Shown piece after piece: positions 14,655-23,005 of a stretch of 24,314 nt of DNA. The stretch comes from JAYZVT01 sp050248375. GTDB lineage: Bacteria; Pseudomonadota; Alphaproteobacteria; Rhizobiales; Methyloligellaceae. The DNA is taken from assembly GCA_050248375.1 (NCBI GenBank), contig JBFWSL010000021.1:1-24314 (forward strand), in the 5' to 3' direction. Position numbers and translations under genes: made by a program. The notes beneath the pieces were generated by a model that saw only the letters and a program-made list of their open reading frames with translations, was not told the DNA's origin and ran no database searches. Each line of letters begins with the position of its first letter. Position 1 is the first letter of the stretch.

Positions 14655-16946
14655 TCAGAACGAGAAGTTCGTGGCTATACGATAGACACGCGGGGCGCCG
14701 AGGTGCCCCCAGGTTCCGTTCCAGTTGGTTGACGCCATGTAGAGTTCGTCGAAAACGTTGTCGATGTTGAACTGAACGGTGACGTTCTCCCTGAGCTCGT
14801 AGGCGGCCATCAGGTTGACCAGGAAATAGTCCGGCAGCTTGCCGAACTTGCCGTTGGGGATGACGCGCAGGGCATCGTCCGGACGGCCGATCCAGCTCTC
14901 GCCCACATATTGCAGGCCGCCACCCAGGGTGAGGCCGTTGTCCCAGCGGTAGGTGGTCCACAGATTGGCGGTCACCTCCGGGGTGAAGGCGAGTTCCTCG
15001 CCGTTCACGGTGAGCACGGCGGGGAAGCCGTTCACGGCGTTGGCGCCGAAGTCGCCGTCGAGCGCCCGGTCCACCTCGGGCCCGTGCTTGCGCTCGGTGT
15101 CGAGCAGCACCAGGCCGGCGAACATCTTCCAGGCCGGGGTGATCTCGCCCGCGAGGCCCAGCTCGAGGCCCTGGATGATCTGCTCGCCATAAACAATGGC
15201 CGGATCTCCGGCGGCGATGTCGCCGTCATAGGCGACGTTCTTCTTCTCGGTGCGGAACAGCGCGCCGGTGGCGGAAAGCGCCCCGCCCAGGAAGTCCCAC
15301 TTGATGCCCACCTCGTAGTTGTGCGCCTCCACCGGGTCGGCGCCGGGCACGAAACCGGGCAACGCGTTCGCGCCCGTGCGGGAGATGTCCGGATTGGACA
15401 GCAGCGCGCCGTGAGGCAGGTAGGACAGGCTATAGGCGCCGTAGACGCTGCCTTGCGGCCGCGGCTTGTAGACCAGCCCCGCCTTCCATCCCACCTGCAC
15501 GTCGTCGTCGCGGAAGCCGTCGTCGGCCGTGGACGCGCCGGTCGTGGCGTTCTTGGAGTCGATGCCGACATCCAGATGCTCCACGCGCACGCCGCCGGTG
15601 AACTCCCAGCGGGGGCCGAACTCCATGGTGTCGTAGAAATAGACCGCGGCCGTTTCCACCGTCACCTTGTTGGTTTCCGACAGCGCCGGATTGGCATGCT
15701 GGCGGAAGGCGTCCGACGTCTCGCGGGTGAACTCCAGGCCGGTCGAGATGGTGTGTCCGATACGGCCCGTGTTGAACTCGCTGACCAGACTGGTCCAGTT
15801 GGTCAGGGTTTCGTTCTCGCGGTCATAGAACCGGCTCGTGGCCGGACTGCCGCCGAGCCTGAATTCCGCGTCACGATCAACATACGCGATGCGCGACTGG
15901 TTGCTGATCGTCGTATACTCGTTGATGTCGTATTCGAAGCGCACCAGACCGGCATTGCTGGTTGAACGGTCGAAGTCGGTGGGCAAGGCATCCGAGCGAT
16001 CGCGTGGATAGCCCGGCACGAAGGGGTTGGGTCCGACACCCTTCACATACTGGGTGAGGATGCCCCAGTCGGGAATGTTGTCCTGCTCCAGGTGCTCGTA
16101 GGAAACGATCATGCGGAAATCGGTGTTCAGCCCGAAGGCGATGGACGGCGCCAGCCCCCATGTCTCGATGTCGGCCACGTCGCGGCCGTAGAAGCCGCCG
16201 CCCTCGGCCATGCCGTTCAGCCGCACGGCGACGTTTCCGTCCACGCGGTTCATGTCCACGGTGACGCGGCCAAGCGGGTCGGTGCCGTAGTCGTCGAAGC
16301 CGACGCTGGTGTCCACGGTCGTGAAGTCGCGGGTCTTGGGCTTCTTGGTCACGATGTTGACGTAGCCCGCTCCGCCGCCGCGTCCGTTGTCGGCGGCGGC
16401 GCCCTTGACGATCTCGACTTCCTCGATGTTGAAGCTGTCGCGGCGGTAGCTGCCGTTGTCGCGCGAACCGTCCACAAAGACGCTGTGGCTGCCGTCCATG
16501 CCGCGGAGCTGGAAGTTGTAGTCGTTGGCGCCGAAGCCGTTCTCGCCGGCGTTGAAGCTGATGCCGGGCGTGGTGCGCAGCACGTCCGTGAGGCTGGTGG
16601 CCGCCTGCTCCTTGATGAGCTCCTCCGTCACCACGGTCACGGTCTGCGGCGTATCGAGCAGCGGCGCGGTGAACTTCTCCGAGCTGACCCGGTCGCGCTT
16701 GTAGGCGTTGGTGGTAACCCCGGCACCCGCCGCGACCTCGTCCTCGCCGCTCGCCGTGCCTCCGACGACCGTCACCGGGTCCAGCGGCGTGGAGGCCTGC
16801 TGGGCGAGGGCCGGCTCGGCCATGGCCGCGGAAAGGGCGAGAAAAGGCAGCAGCCCCAGCGTGTTCCTGGCAGGGCCGTCACCCCTTCCCGATGACGTGA
16901 GGCTCTGAATCGGAAGGTTTCGAATCGCAGTCGTGTCGGTGTTCAT
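14655..16946 (-). CDS. TonB-dependent siderophore receptor (Fiu/PiuA-like)
   Basis: A 763-residue outer-membrane receptor importing ferric siderophores with TonB energy. A long signal peptide ends ALA|QQ (cleavage near 48). A TonB-box-like DPVTVVGG follows at 56-63. The plug domain is seen in TPQTVTVVTEELIKEQ and LRTTPGISFNAGENG with YNFQLRGMDGS; the beta-barrel ends with the terminal Phe of TNFSF. The pairing with a PiuC/YbiX gene points to the catecholate-receptor branch. I chose the ATG at 16946, preceded by GGGGGG at about 4-5 bases; an upstream in-frame ATG at 16997 is possible but leaves a poor signal peptide. The upstream region has a Fur-like site, an AT palindrome and a poly-C tract. 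It heads a predicted operon with piuC and the FMN dehydrogenase. Confidence 0.92.
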   Translation of the reverse strand: MNTDTTAIRNLPIQSLTSSGRGDGPARNTLGLLPFLALSAAMAEPALAQQASTPLDPVTVVGGTASGEDEVAAGAGVTTNAYKRDRVSSEKFTAPLLDTPQTVTVVTEELIKEQAATSLTDVLRTTPGISFNAGENGFGANDYNFQLRGMDGSHSVFVDGSRDNGSYRRDSFNIEEVEIVKGAAADNGRGGGAGYVNIVTKKPKTRDFTTVDTSVGFDDYGTDPLGRVTVDMNRVDGNVAVRLNGMAEGGGFYGRDVADIETWGLAPSIAFGLNTDFRMIVSYEHLEQDNIPDWGILTQYVKGVGPNPFVPGYPRDRSDALPTDFDRSTSNAGLVRFEYDINEYTTISNQSRIAYVDRDAEFRLGGSPATSRFYDRENETLTNWTSLVSEFNTGRIGHTISTGLEFTRETSDAFRQHANPALSETNKVTVETAAVYFYDTMEFGPRWEFTGGVRVEHLDVGIDSKNATTGASTADDGFRDDDVQVGWKAGLVYKPRPQGSVYGAYSLSYLPHGALLSNPDISRTGANALPGFVPGADPVEAHNYEVGIKWDFLGGALSATGALFRTEKKNVAYDGDIAAGDPAIVYGEQIIQGLELGLAGEITPAWKMFAGLVLLDTERKHGPEVDRALDGDFGANAVNGFPAVLTVNGEELAFTPEVTANLWTTYRWDNGLTLGGGLQYVGESWIGRPDDALRVIPNGKFGKLPDYFLVNLMAAYELRENVTVQFNIDNVFDELYMASTNWNGTWGHLGAPRVYRIATNFSF

Positions 16947-17089
16947 TTTGCCCCCCAGGCAAGAACGAGGCCCGTCACCGTCCATCGGCGCGGTCACTTC
17001 ACTGGCAGTCGCGCCGGCAGGTTCTCCTGCGCTATCGCGAGCCCATGCGGATCATTGGGGCGGGAGCGGTAAAGTCAAACTCGAATACC

Positions 17090-17105
17090 TAAAATAGATA
17101 TTTTA
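17090..17105. promoter_or_regulatory. AT palindrome upstream of the siderophore receptor
   Basis: TAAAATA-GA-TATTTTA is a perfect 16-base palindrome about 145 bases before the receptor start. It may be an operator or part of an AT-rich promoter; no named regulator matches it exactly. Confidence 0.35.
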
Positions 17106-17145
17106 ACTCAATTGGATGCATCGACATGTTAAAGGTTAATATGTG

Positions 17146-17164
17146 CATTATTCTCAACAATATC
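17146..17164 (-). promoter_or_regulatory. Fur-like box upstream of the siderophore receptor
   Basis: The minus strand reads GATATTGTTGAGAATAATG, matching 12 of 19 positions of the classical Fur box GATAATGATAATCATTATC. The position, 200 bases before an iron-uptake gene, is sensible. In alphaproteobacteria, Irr, RirA or Mur may take over Fur's role, so this is a candidate only. Confidence 0.35.
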
Positions 17165-17167
17165 CTG

Positions 17168-17177
17168 CCCCCCCCCC
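17168..17177. repeat. Poly-C(10) homopolymer tract
   Basis: Ten consecutive C (G on the receptor's strand) lie about 220 bases upstream of the receptor gene and 42 bases past the Kef antiporter stop. Long G/C runs vary in length by slipped-strand mispairing; here it could alter promoter spacing, or be a sequencing-length error. Confidence 0.6.
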
Positions 17178-17218
17178 GAAAGGTGGGTCCATGACAACCG
17201 CGGAGGGCGGAAAATGCG

Positions 17219-18964
17219 CTATTCAGGGGCTTCGCCGAGCGCCGTTTCCTGCCGGCCGGGGAGGCGAAGACTTTCCACGATGGCGCGGGAAGCCTGCTCG
17301 GGCATGCCCGCCCCCTTGAGCACGAGTTCGCCGAGTTGCAGGCTCGCCTCGAAGGTCTCCAGCACCACCTCCTTCGCGCCCAGCGCAGCGAGATCGGCGG
17401 CATGCTCCGCGTCATGGGAGCGAGCGTAGACCGGCAGTTCCGGCCAATGATTGCGGACGGTGGTGACGATGCGCTCCGCGTTGCGGGGATTGTTGATGGT
17501 CACCACCAGCGCCATGGCGCTTTCGATGCTGAACTTGCGCAAGAGCTCGGGGCGGCTGGCGTCGCCGAAATAGACGCTAGCCCCCTGCCCCCGATAGCCG
17601 CTGACCAGCCTGGCTTCGGCATCGATGCCGATATGGGGGATCTGCTGGGACTCCAGAATAGCGCCGATGGTGCGGCCTACCCGGCCGTAGCCGGCGATGA
17701 TGACATGGCCCGACAGTTCGGACGCGGCGGCGGTCGACTGGCCCTTGCCGGCTTCCCGGGCCTCCACCCTGGCCGCGAGCTTGCGCGCGCCCGCCGCCAC
17801 CAGGGACGTCGCCAGCATGGTGATACCGGTGACGATGAGCATGAACTGCGCCGTTTCCGGCGGGATGATGCGCAGAGTGGCGGCCATGCCCACGATGATG
17901 AGCGCGAACTCGCCGCCCTGGCCGAGCAGCAGCCCCGACTCCAGGGCGGTGGCGCGCAGCTCGCCGAACAGGCGCGCGAGGACATAGATGATGGGCGCCT
18001 TGACCAGAAACAGGCCGAACAGCGACGCGAGCAGCCAGAAGGCCTTGTCCATCACAACGCTCAGGTCCACCGCCATGCCGACCGAGGCGAAGAACAGGCC
18101 GAGCAGCAGCCCCTTGAAGGGCTCCACGTCGATCTCGATCTCGTGGCGATACTCGGTCTCCGAGAGCAGCAGTCCGGCGAGGAAGGCGCCGAGCGCCATG
18201 GACAGGCCGAAATGGGCGGTCGCCAGCGCCGTGCCGATGACCACCAGCACGACGAAGGCAAGGAAGGACTCGCGGCTCACGTCCTTTCCCAGGAAGCGGA
18301 ACAGCGGACGCAGCAAGAGACGGCCCAGCACGAGGATGACGGCGACCGCCGCGGCCGCCTGACCTATGGCGAGCACGAAGGTCAAGGCGACGGAGCCGTC
18401 ATCGCTGGCGCCCAGGGCTCCGACGAGAAACAGCACCGGCAGGACGGCCAGGTCCTGGAACAGCAGGATGGCGAAAGTGGTGCGGCCCGTCGCGGTGCCG
18501 AGCCGGCGGTTCTCGGCGAGAAGCTGCATGACGATGGCGGTGGAGGACAGCGCGAAGGCGCAGCCGAGCACGATGGCGGCCGGGAGCGCATTGTCGAACA
18601 GCGACGCGATGCCCGCGATGACGATGCCGCCGACCACCACCTGCGCGCCGCCGAGGCCGAAGACCAGGCGCCGCATGGCCCACAGCCGCGCGACCGACAG
18701 CTCCAGTCCGATCATGAACAACAGGAAGACGACGCCCAGCTCGGCGAGCGGGCGCACGCCCTCGATGTCGGAGATGACGATGTAGCGCAGCCACGGAACC
18801 ACGTCGGCGAAGCGCGCGAGCCCATAGGGCCCGATGGCGAGGCCAACCAGAAGGAAACCGAGCACCGGGCTGACCTTGAGCCGCCGCACGAGCGGCACCA
18901 CCACGCCGGCAGCGGCGAGGAAGATCATGACTTCGCGGATGTGCAGCGCTTCTTCGTTGTGCAA
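17219..18964 (-). CDS. Kef-type cation:proton antiporter (CPA2 family)
   Basis: A 581-residue inner-membrane antiporter of the CPA2 family, exchanging K+ or Na+ for protons. The N-terminal 380 residues carry about 12 membrane helices with family blocks SPVLGFLLVGLAIGPYGL (32-49), FLLFMIGLELS, CAFALSSTAIVMQLL and FQDLAVLPVL. A TrkA-N (RCK) nucleotide-binding domain follows, with HVIIAGYGRVGRTIG near 415-430 and the acidic residue in IGIDAEA. KefB/KefC relatives are gated by glutathione adducts, but this is not proven for this copy, and no KefF/KefG subunit gene is adjacent. The divergent 98-residue ORF lies upstream, with an intergenic hairpin GCTGAGC/GCTCAGC at 18979-19003. Its short C-terminus after RCK (no TrkA-C) fits KefB/C. 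Confidence 0.9.
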   Translation of the reverse strand: MHNEEALHIREVMIFLAAAGVVVPLVRRLKVSPVLGFLLVGLAIGPYGLARFADVVPWLRYIVISDIEGVRPLAELGVVFLLFMIGLELSVARLWAMRRLVFGLGGAQVVVGGIVIAGIASLFDNALPAAIVLGCAFALSSTAIVMQLLAENRRLGTATGRTTFAILLFQDLAVLPVLFLVGALGASDDGSVALTFVLAIGQAAAAVAVILVLGRLLLRPLFRFLGKDVSRESFLAFVVLVVIGTALATAHFGLSMALGAFLAGLLLSETEYRHEIEIDVEPFKGLLLGLFFASVGMAVDLSVVMDKAFWLLASLFGLFLVKAPIIYVLARLFGELRATALESGLLLGQGGEFALIIVGMAATLRIIPPETAQFMLIVTGITMLATSLVAAGARKLAARVEAREAGKGQSTAAASELSGHVIIAGYGRVGRTIGAILESQQIPHIGIDAEARLVSGYRGQGASVYFGDASRPELLRKFSIESAMALVVTINNPRNAERIVTTVRNHWPELPVYARSHDAEHAADLAALGAKEVVLETFEASLQLGELVLKGAGMPEQASRAIVESLRLPGRQETALGEAPE

Positions 18965-19259
18965 GGGGGTCCGAATCGGGCTGAGCGGTTAAAAGAAGCT
19001 CAGCGTAAGCCGAAAGGCTCCGGAATCCGAGAGGTGAGAGCCCGCTCCTCCCATCGCAGCCAGCCTTTCCGGATTTCTCGCCAGCCCTCCGTCACGACCG
19101 CCCAGGCCGGCAAATCCTGCCGGGCGGCGGGCATATATGGCAGCCCTTTCCACGCCCGCAGGCGGCCGCGGATGAGGAAACCGTGACGTTCATGGGCTTT
19201 CCACACGGGCACGGTTCTTGCTCTGCCTGAAGCCGCCACCTGCCTGCAAGGAGTCTTAC

Positions 19260-19556
19260 ATGCGTATCCCCCTCAATTCGCCCGCCGTCATTCCGTTGGA
19301 CATGTCGAAGGTGGAACTTCGCAAAATCCCGGATGAGGACATGGCGCGCATCCGGGAAGCCCTCGGCAATATGGCGGGGCCGCGTGGCACCGGGCGCATC
19401 GCGCCGCAGCAGGCAACGGCGGGCATCAAGGGTGACGGCGGAGCCGGCGGCGTCACCGATCAGGGCTCGGCCCGAGGCGGCATGGTGACTCCTACCGGTC
19501 CGTCCGCATTCACCGCCCGGACGCTGGCGGCCCTGATGACGCTGAACGAGGTCTGA
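19260..19556 (+). CDS. Hypothetical protein, 98 residues
   Basis: A small protein I do not recognise. The ATG at 19260 has a good ribosome-binding site (AAGGAG, spacing about 7), and the frame is well formed, so I believe it is real. The first 45 residues (IPLNSPAVIPLDMSKVELRK, then a charged helix-like stretch) are followed by a glycine-rich low-complexity region (about 57-75) and a short C-terminal helix (TARTLAALMTLNEV). No signal peptide or membrane segment. It is divergent from the Kef antiporter gene and convergent with the caspase-domain gene (32-base gap). Confidence 0.6.
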   Translation: MRIPLNSPAVIPLDMSKVELRKIPDEDMARIREALGNMAGPRGTGRIAPQQATAGIKGDGGAGGVTDQGSARGGMVTPTGPSAFTARTLAALMTLNEV

Positions 19557-19588
19557 CGGCGGAGCGCGCGGCCCCTCAGGCGCGCCGG

Positions 19589-21124
19589 TCAGCCGCCCGG
19601 CTTGAAGTAGAACTCCCCGTCGAACAGGATCGAGAGCTCCGGGTGCTGCTTGCCGCCGGTGGCCTGCTTGACCGAGCCCATGACCCGGCGGAACAGCGGG
19701 CCGATCTCGAGCCCCGGCGTCTCGATATGGCCGAGCAGGGCGGCGGTGAAAGGCGAGTTGCGCCCCCGCCCGTCCTCGGCGACGTTGCCGGACTGGGTGG
19801 AATAGGCGACCAGCAGGCCCTCGGGCCGGGCGATACGGGCAAGGCCGCGCTGAGGCGCCACGCCGCGAGTGAGCGAGATGGAACGCTTCAGCTTTTCCTC
19901 CAGCGGGTTATTGCGGCAGGAATCCAGCACGGCGATGCGCACGCCGTTCATGCGCGCCATGTCGGCGACGACGTCGTCGAGCTTGGCCATCTCGTAGGCC
20001 ACGTCCGCCTCGTCGCGAAGCTGCGCGTCCACGGGCATCAGGTAGTTCACTCCCTCGAACTGCATGGCGTGGCCGGCATAATAGAACAGCGCCGCATCCG
20101 CTCCCCTCACCTCGCGGGCGAAGCGGCGGAAGGCGTCGTCCATGGCGCGCTTGTCCAGGTCCTGCTCGAACATCACTTCGAAACCCAGCCGCTTGAGCGC
20201 GGCGGCCATGTCGGCCGCATCGTTTTTCGGATTGGCCAGCGCGGGCGTGTGCCTGTAGGCGGAATTGCCGATGACCAGTGCGAGACGCCTGCCCAGCGGC
20301 GCGGCGGACGTAACGGGCTTTGCCTCTGCGGGCTTCGTCTGCTCCACCCTGGCCTGCTGCACGGGTGCGGGCTTTCCGGCCTGCGCCTTCTTCGCGGCCT
20401 CGGCCTGATCGATAGCAGCCAGCACGGACTTCGCTCTCGCATCGTCCGGCTTCAGCTCCAGATTTTTCTCAATGTCCCTGCGGGCGAGGTCAAGCTTGCC
20501 GAGCTTGAAATAGGCTTCGCCCCGTATCCTGTACGCGCCATACCATTTCTGGTCGGCCGCGAGATACCGGCTCGCATCCGAAACGGCCTTCTCGTATTCG
20601 CCCAACTGGAAATTGAGGCTCGCGCGATTGTTGTACGGACGCAGGAAGGCCGGATTGATCTCCATGGCCCGACCATAGTCGGCCATGGCACGGTCCTTGT
20701 CGCCAAGCTGCTGGAACGCGAATCCACGATCCCCGTTGGCGAATTTGTGACCGGGGTTAAGTTCCAGCGCGCGCGTGAATTCTTCAATGGCGCGCTGGTA
20801 TTCCCCCTTTTGCAGATACGCCCGCGCCCTGTTGTAAACTGCATTGTCCTTCTTGGGATCGAGTTCGATCGACCGGCTCAGATCAGCAATCGCGTTGTCC
20901 AGATCGCGCTTGGCCAGCCAGGCAACGCCCCGGTTCAAATACAAGATCGCCTGACTCTGGGCGGAGTGTTGCTGGCCCAGCAGGGTGGTGCATGCCGCTA
21001 TTGCCTTGTCGGCATCGGTCGATGCACAGGCATTCCCAAGGTCCTTCGATGTCTGGGAGACGGCGGATGTGAGCGGCATGCCGATCGCACCCAGCAGCGC
21101 CATAACCGTCAGGACCGCACGCAT
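19589..21124 (-). CDS. Exported TPR-caspase domain protein (bacterial metacaspase-like)
   Basis: A 511-residue protein with a Sec signal peptide (MRAVLTVMALLGAIGMPLTSAVS), then about six TPR-type helical repeats (roughly 30-240; AVYNRARAYLQKGEYQRAIEEF is a clear one), an Ala/Lys/Gln/Pro-rich linker (about 243-275) and a C-terminal peptidase C14 domain. The caspase dyad is His352 (YAGHAMQ) and Cys403 (LDSCRNNP). Both are present, so it should be active. TPRs probably bind a partner or control dimerisation. I chose the ATG at 21124 because it begins the signal peptide; the in-frame ATG at 21181 leaves it internal. Such caspase-fold proteins have unknown targets in most bacteria. tRNA-Leu lies upstream on the same strand. 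Confidence 0.88.
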   Translation of the reverse strand: MRAVLTVMALLGAIGMPLTSAVSQTSKDLGNACASTDADKAIAACTTLLGQQHSAQSQAILYLNRGVAWLAKRDLDNAIADLSRSIELDPKKDNAVYNRARAYLQKGEYQRAIEEFTRALELNPGHKFANGDRGFAFQQLGDKDRAMADYGRAMEINPAFLRPYNNRASLNFQLGEYEKAVSDASRYLAADQKWYGAYRIRGEAYFKLGKLDLARRDIEKNLELKPDDARAKSVLAAIDQAEAAKKAQAGKPAPVQQARVEQTKPAEAKPVTSAAPLGRRLALVIGNSAYRHTPALANPKNDAADMAAALKRLGFEVMFEQDLDKRAMDDAFRRFAREVRGADAALFYYAGHAMQFEGVNYLMPVDAQLRDEADVAYEMAKLDDVVADMARMNGVRIAVLDSCRNNPLEEKLKRSISLTRGVAPQRGLARIARPEGLLVAYSTQSGNVAEDGRGRNSPFTAALLGHIETPGLEIGPLFRRVMGSVKQATGGKQHPELSILFDGEFYFKPGG

Positions 21125-21275
21125 GTTCCGACACTCCCCAAGCGCGGCTGCTCCATAACAAGCCGCCTGCACTGTGTCCAAGTCAGGATGAACCCGAAAT
21201 GAACGGCAGACAATCGAGACTTCGTGCGGGCAGCACCTTCTCGTGGAGCCCGATTTCCAGTCATCGGGATAAATC

Positions 21276-21364
21276 TGGTGCGGACGGAGGGGGTCGAACC
21301 CTCACGGGAGTTGCCTCCCTCAGGATTTTAAGTCCTGTGTGTCTACCAGTTCCACCACGTCCGC
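21276..21364 (-). tRNA. tRNA-Leu (anticodon TAA)
   Basis: Read on the minus strand, the acceptor GCGGACG (5' end at 21364) pairs with CGTCCGC, followed by A and an encoded CCA (21276-21278). The anticodon stem-loop CAGGA-CTTAAAA-TCCTG gives TAA. The long variable arm and GGTTCGACCC T-arm are typical of class II tRNA-Leu. Confidence 0.97.
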
Positions 21365-21438
21365 GTTTTCATGGGCATGATCCTGCCCGGAAGATGCCAC
21401 TCTAGCCGGATTCCCCGGGAGCGTGATGCCCGGCATGG

Positions 21439-21519
21439 CTGGACCCCTGCCTTCGCAGGGGTTTCGATTTCCTGTGCCCGCCGGAAACTCCCGAACCCCC
21501 GGCGCAAGCCGGGGTCCAG
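21439..21519. repeat. REP-like double hairpin
   Basis: Two GC-rich hairpins in inverted arrangement, CCCCTGC-CTTC-GCAGGGG (21444-21461) and CCCCGGC-GCAA-GCCGGGG (21497-21514), bounded by CTGGACCC and GGGTCCAG. This is the pattern of the common alphaproteobacterial dispersed palindromes. It lies between tRNA-Leu and the TPR-oxygenase gene. A smaller TGCCGGA/TCCGGCA repeat follows at 21536-21567. Confidence 0.8.
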
Positions 21520-21588
21520 TATCAGCCTCATGGAGTGCCGGAAAGACGATAACATCCGCTTCCGGCAATGCGTTGAATCGCCGCCCGC

Positions 21589-22893
21589 CTAATCCTGCGC
21601 GATGAGGTCCACGCCCAGGCTGATGCGCGGCTCCGAACTCTCGAAGGGGCGCGTGCCGTGAAAGAAATAGGAGGGGAACAGCACCGCCCTGCCCGGCTCG
21701 GGCCTGATGGCGCGTAACTCGAGGCCGGTGGAGGTCTTGATCTCCTCGGTGGGGCGGCCGAACTCGAGCCAGCCGGGCCTGTCCGCGTCGTCGGAAACCA
21801 CCTCGGGCACCTGCAGGTAGTAGGCGCTGCTCACCCAGCCGCCGGGGTGGATATGGGAGGACAGGTAGCCCTGGCTCTCCAGCAACTGCGCCTGCGCCAC
21901 CAGCCGGACGCGCGAGTGCTTGCGGCGCAGGAAGGGATGAGCGTCGTCCTGCGGCAGGCCGGCCACATATTCCGAGAACACCGTCTGCAACATGGCGCGT
22001 AGCGCCTGCATGGTCGGGTGCGGATCGCGCAGCAGGTTGCGGCTGTGATAGCCGCCCCTGGTGGAGACGCCGTAGGGGTTGTACTCCAGCTTCACGCGCT
22101 TGCGGATATGATCGATAACCGCGGCGTTGAACTCCACCAGGCTCGCGTAGCCCTGCGGCGGCTCCACGGTCATCGGCCGCATGAAGCGGTCGTAGTCGAA
22201 CAGGGCGCGCGCCTCGTCCTCCCGGCCAAGCGCGGTGAGCAGCACGCCCTTCAGCGCCAGCCCCTTCTGGTCGGCGGGGTCGCGGCGCAGGCATTCCTCC
22301 ACGTCGGCGAGCGCGGCGGCCTCCTCGCCGAGCGCGGTGCGCGCGCGGGCGCGGAAATAATGGGCCTCGGCGAGGGAGGGCTGGATCTCGATGGCCTTGG
22401 CGTAACGTTCCAGCGCGTCCGCCGGACGTCCCAGCTCGTCGAGGACGTTGCCGGCGTTTATCCACGAGGCCGCCACGCCGGGATTGAGCGCCAGCGCCGC
22501 GTCGTAGGCGGAGAGCGCTTCCTCGTAGGCCTGCTTCACGATCAGAAGATTGCCGAGATTGTTGTGCGCCTCGGCGAGCCCCGGAGTCTCCGCCACCAGA
22601 TTGCGCAGCTCCTTCTCGGCTTCCGCCGCGTCGCCGGAATCCTCCAGCGCGGCGGCGAGCTTCAGCCGTATCGCGGGCTCGCCGGACCGGACCGAGGTCA
22701 GCTTGCGCAGCAGCGGCACCGCCGCCTTCTGGTTGCCGGTGCGCATCTCCAGGTCGATCAGCCGCGACAGCGCGAGGGCATCCGCGGGGGCCTGCTTCAC
22801 CGCCTGGCGGTAGGCTTTCCTGGCCCGCTCCGGGTCGCCCGCCAAGGCATAGCGGTCACCCTTGCCCAGAAGGTCCTGCAGCCGTGTCGCCAT
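21589..22893 (-). CDS. TPR repeat protein with C-terminal 2OG-Fe(II) oxygenase domain
   Basis: A 434-residue fusion. Residues about 5-230 are TPR repeats (for example AHNNLGNLLIVKQAYEEALSAYDAALALNP), and the C-terminal part is a putative 2OG-Fe(II) oxygenase (pfam13759 type). The pocket region has SSHIHPGGWVSSAYYLQVPE (His347, His349), and the distal part LFPSYFFHGTRPF with His412 and RISLGVD. A classical HxD is not seen; the HIH arrangement is what I recall for this family, so iron binding is likely but the exact ligands need checking. No signal peptide. The TPR part probably recognises a protein substrate, so the enzyme may hydroxylate a protein or be coupled to glycan or sulfotransferase chemistry as in other TPR fusions. 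Substrate unknown. Confidence 0.88.
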   Translation of the reverse strand: MATRLQDLLGKGDRYALAGDPERARKAYRQAVKQAPADALALSRLIDLEMRTGNQKAAVPLLRKLTSVRSGEPAIRLKLAAALEDSGDAAEAEKELRNLVAETPGLAEAHNNLGNLLIVKQAYEEALSAYDAALALNPGVAASWINAGNVLDELGRPADALERYAKAIEIQPSLAEAHYFRARARTALGEEAAALADVEECLRRDPADQKGLALKGVLLTALGREDEARALFDYDRFMRPMTVEPPQGYASLVEFNAAVIDHIRKRVKLEYNPYGVSTRGGYHSRNLLRDPHPTMQALRAMLQTVFSEYVAGLPQDDAHPFLRRKHSRVRLVAQAQLLESQGYLSSHIHPGGWVSSAYYLQVPEVVSDDADRPGWLEFGRPTEEIKTSTGLELRAIRPEPGRAVLFPSYFFHGTRPFESSEPRISLGVDLIAQD

Positions 22894-23005
22894 GACGCCC
22901 TTCTCTTGCCTGTCCGGTCCGGGAACATGAAAACATGCCCGGGCCCGCAGTCTAGCTCATTCTCCCGCAGCCCGCCCTGCCGCTTTGTCGCGGGCCCTGC
23001 CCCCC

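Noticed and set aside
17336..19186. 616-residue plus-strand ORF antisense to the Kef antiporter
   Set aside because: Low-complexity His/Asp/Glu/Gln/Arg-rich translation of the opposite strand of a clear membrane protein gene; a shadow ORF.
19000..19239. 79-residue minus-strand ORF between the Kef antiporter and the 98-residue gene
   Set aside because: No recognisable family, no convincing ribosome-binding site, and Arg/Trp-rich composition typical of chance ORFs in GC-rich intergenic DNA.
19643..21202. 519-residue plus-strand ORF antisense to the caspase gene
   Set aside because: Shadow of a gene with intact signal peptide, TPR and caspase motifs on the minus strand.
21276..21364. tRNA-Leu as an integration (att) site for a genomic island
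   Set aside because: No integrase, no direct repeat of the tRNA 3' end and no change in gene character on either side.
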